A stretch of 64,000 nucleotides of DNA from Planctomycetota bacterium (lineage in GTDB: Bacteria > Planctomycetota > Planctomycetia > Gemmatales > Gemmataceae), in assembly GCA_021781415.1 (NCBI GenBank), contig JAJXWW010000163.1, positions 20,349-84,348 on the forward strand, written 5' to 3'. Shown piece by piece: positions 62,649-64,000 of the stretch (position 1 is its first letter; each line of letters begins with the position of its first letter). The notes beneath the pieces were generated by a model, which saw only the letters and a list, made by a program, of their open reading frames with translations, did not search any database and was not told where the DNA came from. A program made the position numbers and the translations under genes.

Positions 62649-63475
62649 CGCCGCTCGTTCACGCCTCGGTCGAAGTGATCGAGAACGTCCAAGTGGCACG
62701 GCAAACCTATCGTATTCGGCTACGATGTCCGGCCTTGGCTCGCGCCATTCGCCCCGGCCAATTCGTCATGGTTCGACTATCGGGCCACAGCGACCCGCTG
62801 CTCGGTCGTCCTTTCGCGCTCTATGACACCGTTCTGGACGAGGGCGGACAACCCGTCGGAATTGATGTCGTCTATCTGATCGTCGGCAAAGCCACCGGAT
62901 TGTTGTCGAAGCATCGGCAGGGCGACCAACTCGACGTGTGGGGACCGCTCGGCAACGGCTTTCCCGATCTGAAGGCTCTCGACCACATTGCACTTGTCGC
63001 CGGCGGAATTGGACAAACGCCCTTCCTCGCCTACGTCCGCGCTCTGCTCGGCGCGCGCGGTTACGGTGGACGATCTGTCCAACGTACCGCCCAGCGCGTT
63101 TCGCTTTATTACGGAGTGCGCAGCTCCGACCTCGCCGCCGGCGTCGCCGATTTCCTCGCCGCCGGCGCGACCGTTCACTTGGCCAGCGACGACGGTACTC
63201 TCGGATTTCGCGGTTTCGTCACAGAATTGCTTGCCGGCCACGAAACGCCTCAGCACCTTGTGGGCTGCGGGCCCGAACCGATGCTGCACGCCTTGGCTCA
63301 GCTGGCTGGAAGCTGGAACGTACCCTGTCATCTGTCGTTGGAAACTCCCATGGCCTGCGGCGTCGGCATCTGTTTCAGTTGCGTGACGCGCGTGCGCACC
63401 GCCGAAGGCTGGGACTACCGCCGCGTCTGCGTCGATGGCCCAATCTTCGACGCGACGGACCTGGTATGGAGCTGA
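62645..63475 (+). CDS. pyrK: Dihydroorotate dehydrogenase electron-transfer subunit (PyrK-like)
   Basis: The protein has 276 residues and carries an FAD domain (RPGQFVMVRLSGHSDPLLGRPFALYD), an NAD domain (LVAGGIGQTPFLAYVRALLG and LVGCGPEPML) and a C-terminal [2Fe-2S] site with four Cys in MACGVGICFSCVTRV and RRVCVDGP. It passes electrons from NADH to PyrDB in class 1B dihydroorotate oxidation during pyrimidine synthesis. The partner pyrD is not in the window. The ATG overlaps the rluB stop by four bases (ATGA), so translation is coupled to that of rluB. Confidence 0.9.
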   Translation: MTPLVHASVEVIENVQVARQTYRIRLRCPALARAIRPGQFVMVRLSGHSDPLLGRPFALYDTVLDEGGQPVGIDVVYLIVGKATGLLSKHRQGDQLDVWGPLGNGFPDLKALDHIALVAGGIGQTPFLAYVRALLGARGYGGRSVQRTAQRVSLYYGVRSSDLAAGVADFLAAGATVHLASDDGTLGFRGFVTELLAGHETPQHLVGCGPEPMLHALAQLAGSWNVPCHLSLETPMACGVGICFSCVTRVRTAEGWDYRRVCVDGPIFDATDLVWS

Positions 63476-63571
63476 CGCGAAGCTCCGCTGAATACCTTTT
63501 GTTTTGTAAACGGGTCGATGCCGATGTAGTACCCGCAGGTGCGATGTCTTCAGGTAAAACGTGAAAAGTTC

Positions 63572-64000
63572 TCAGTTGAAATCGAGTACCAGCTTTTGGT
63601 CACCCTTGCGGATGGTCACGATGCCGCTGCCGAAATCCCCCTGGATGAACGGACTGTCGTACACCTTCTTCGGCGCGTAGTTGACCTGCACGCCGTCCAC
63701 CAGCGGCGACTTCGAATAGTCCGGGAATAGCGTCAACGTCGTGCGGCTCAACGAGCTGGCGTAGTCCAGACGGCGATCGGTGTACTTTAAGGTATTGCCG
63801 AGAACGGCGGTCTGGAAGGCGGTGAAGTCTTTGAAGTCAGCCTTGCGCGCAGCCTCGATGATGACAGGAGAGTACTCGTCTGCGCACTTGAGCCATTCGC
63901 CGCCGTCCGTGCGGCCTTTTCTTTCGCGATGCTGCTCGATGGTGTCCTTCTCCCAACTCTTTTCTCCCTTCACCACGCGCACCGCAGCGTAGGCCTGTGG
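63572..64000 (-). CDS. C-terminal part of a protein of unknown function, 5' end outside window
   Basis: The frame is open to the edge of the window at 64000, so the GTG at 63982 is probably internal. The visible 142 residues include KGEKSWEKDTIEQHRERKGRTDGGEW, then a beta-rich C-terminus with SLSRTTLTLFPDYSKSPLVDG and ends GIVTIRKGDQKLVLDFN. I recognise no family. The end with alternating hydrophobic residues could be a beta-sandwich of an exported enzyme or a surface protein. It converges with pyrK, with 96 bases between the stops. Confidence 0.7.
   Translation of the reverse strand, partial: PQAYAAVRVVKGEKSWEKDTIEQHRERKGRTDGGEWLKCADEYSPVIIEAARKADFKDFTAFQTAVLGNTLKYTDRRLDYASSLSRTTLTLFPDYSKSPLVDGVQVNYAPKKVYDSPFIQGDFGSGIVTIRKGDQKLVLDFN

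Overview
The window looks like chromosomal DNA of a planctomycete, most likely of the Gemmataceae. The signs are two DUF1559 prepilin-like proteins, a planctomycete-type ECF sigma factor next to a TPR-containing Ser/Thr kinase, a secreted sulfatase, many exported proteins of unknown function, and GC-rich DNA with several families of dispersed palindromic repeats. This assignment is from memory of gene families; no database was searched. No rRNA, convincing tRNA or CRISPR array was found.

Layout. 1-6.8 kb: 3' part of RNase R, a tiny basic protein, a PlsY acyltransferase fused to a second membrane domain, two exported proteins of unknown function and a decayed IS3-type transposase/CHC2 zinc-finger gene. 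6.9-14.2 kb: an exported M48-like/alpha-beta hydrolase fusion, a serine hydrolase, a Na+/H+ antiporter-like protein, an E2-like acyltransferase, an AT-richer DUF3800 gene and a promoter-to-terminator unit that looks like a small RNA. 14.5-25.7 kb: otsA-otsB (trehalose), small exported or membrane proteins, a sulfatase-sigma factor-kinase operon, ptsI and a TolB-like propeller. 25.9-31.8 kb: a sugar cluster (Zn dehydrogenase, TIM-barrel isomerase, RbsD/FucU mutarotase, aldo/keto reductase, frameshifted MFS transporter). It is split by an array of inverted-repeat-bounded elements, one of which carries a GxxExxY gene. 31.8-39.8 kb: STAS protein, sigma-54 activator, serine hydrolase, DUF4139 protein and the duplicated DUF1559 pair. 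40-46 kb: a DabA/DabB inorganic-carbon uptake operon with an extra antiporter-like subunit. 46.5-53.1 kb: RRM protein, seven-iron ferredoxin, ferrochelatase, VWA protein and RecQ. 53.6-58.9 kb: three Tad-type pseudopilins and a large propeller/DUF3604 protein. 59-64 kb: small exported proteins, a thioredoxin-like/PDZ protein with an in-frame UGA, rluB, pyrK and the end of an unknown gene.

The most notable item is 60442-61689. One reading frame is interrupted only by a UGA exactly where the second Cys of a CxxC motif would stand. A small hairpin with an AGGUU loop follows it. This is the pattern of a bacterial selenoprotein. Second is the GxxExxY element array at 28369-29509, and third the candidate small RNA at 14189-14383.
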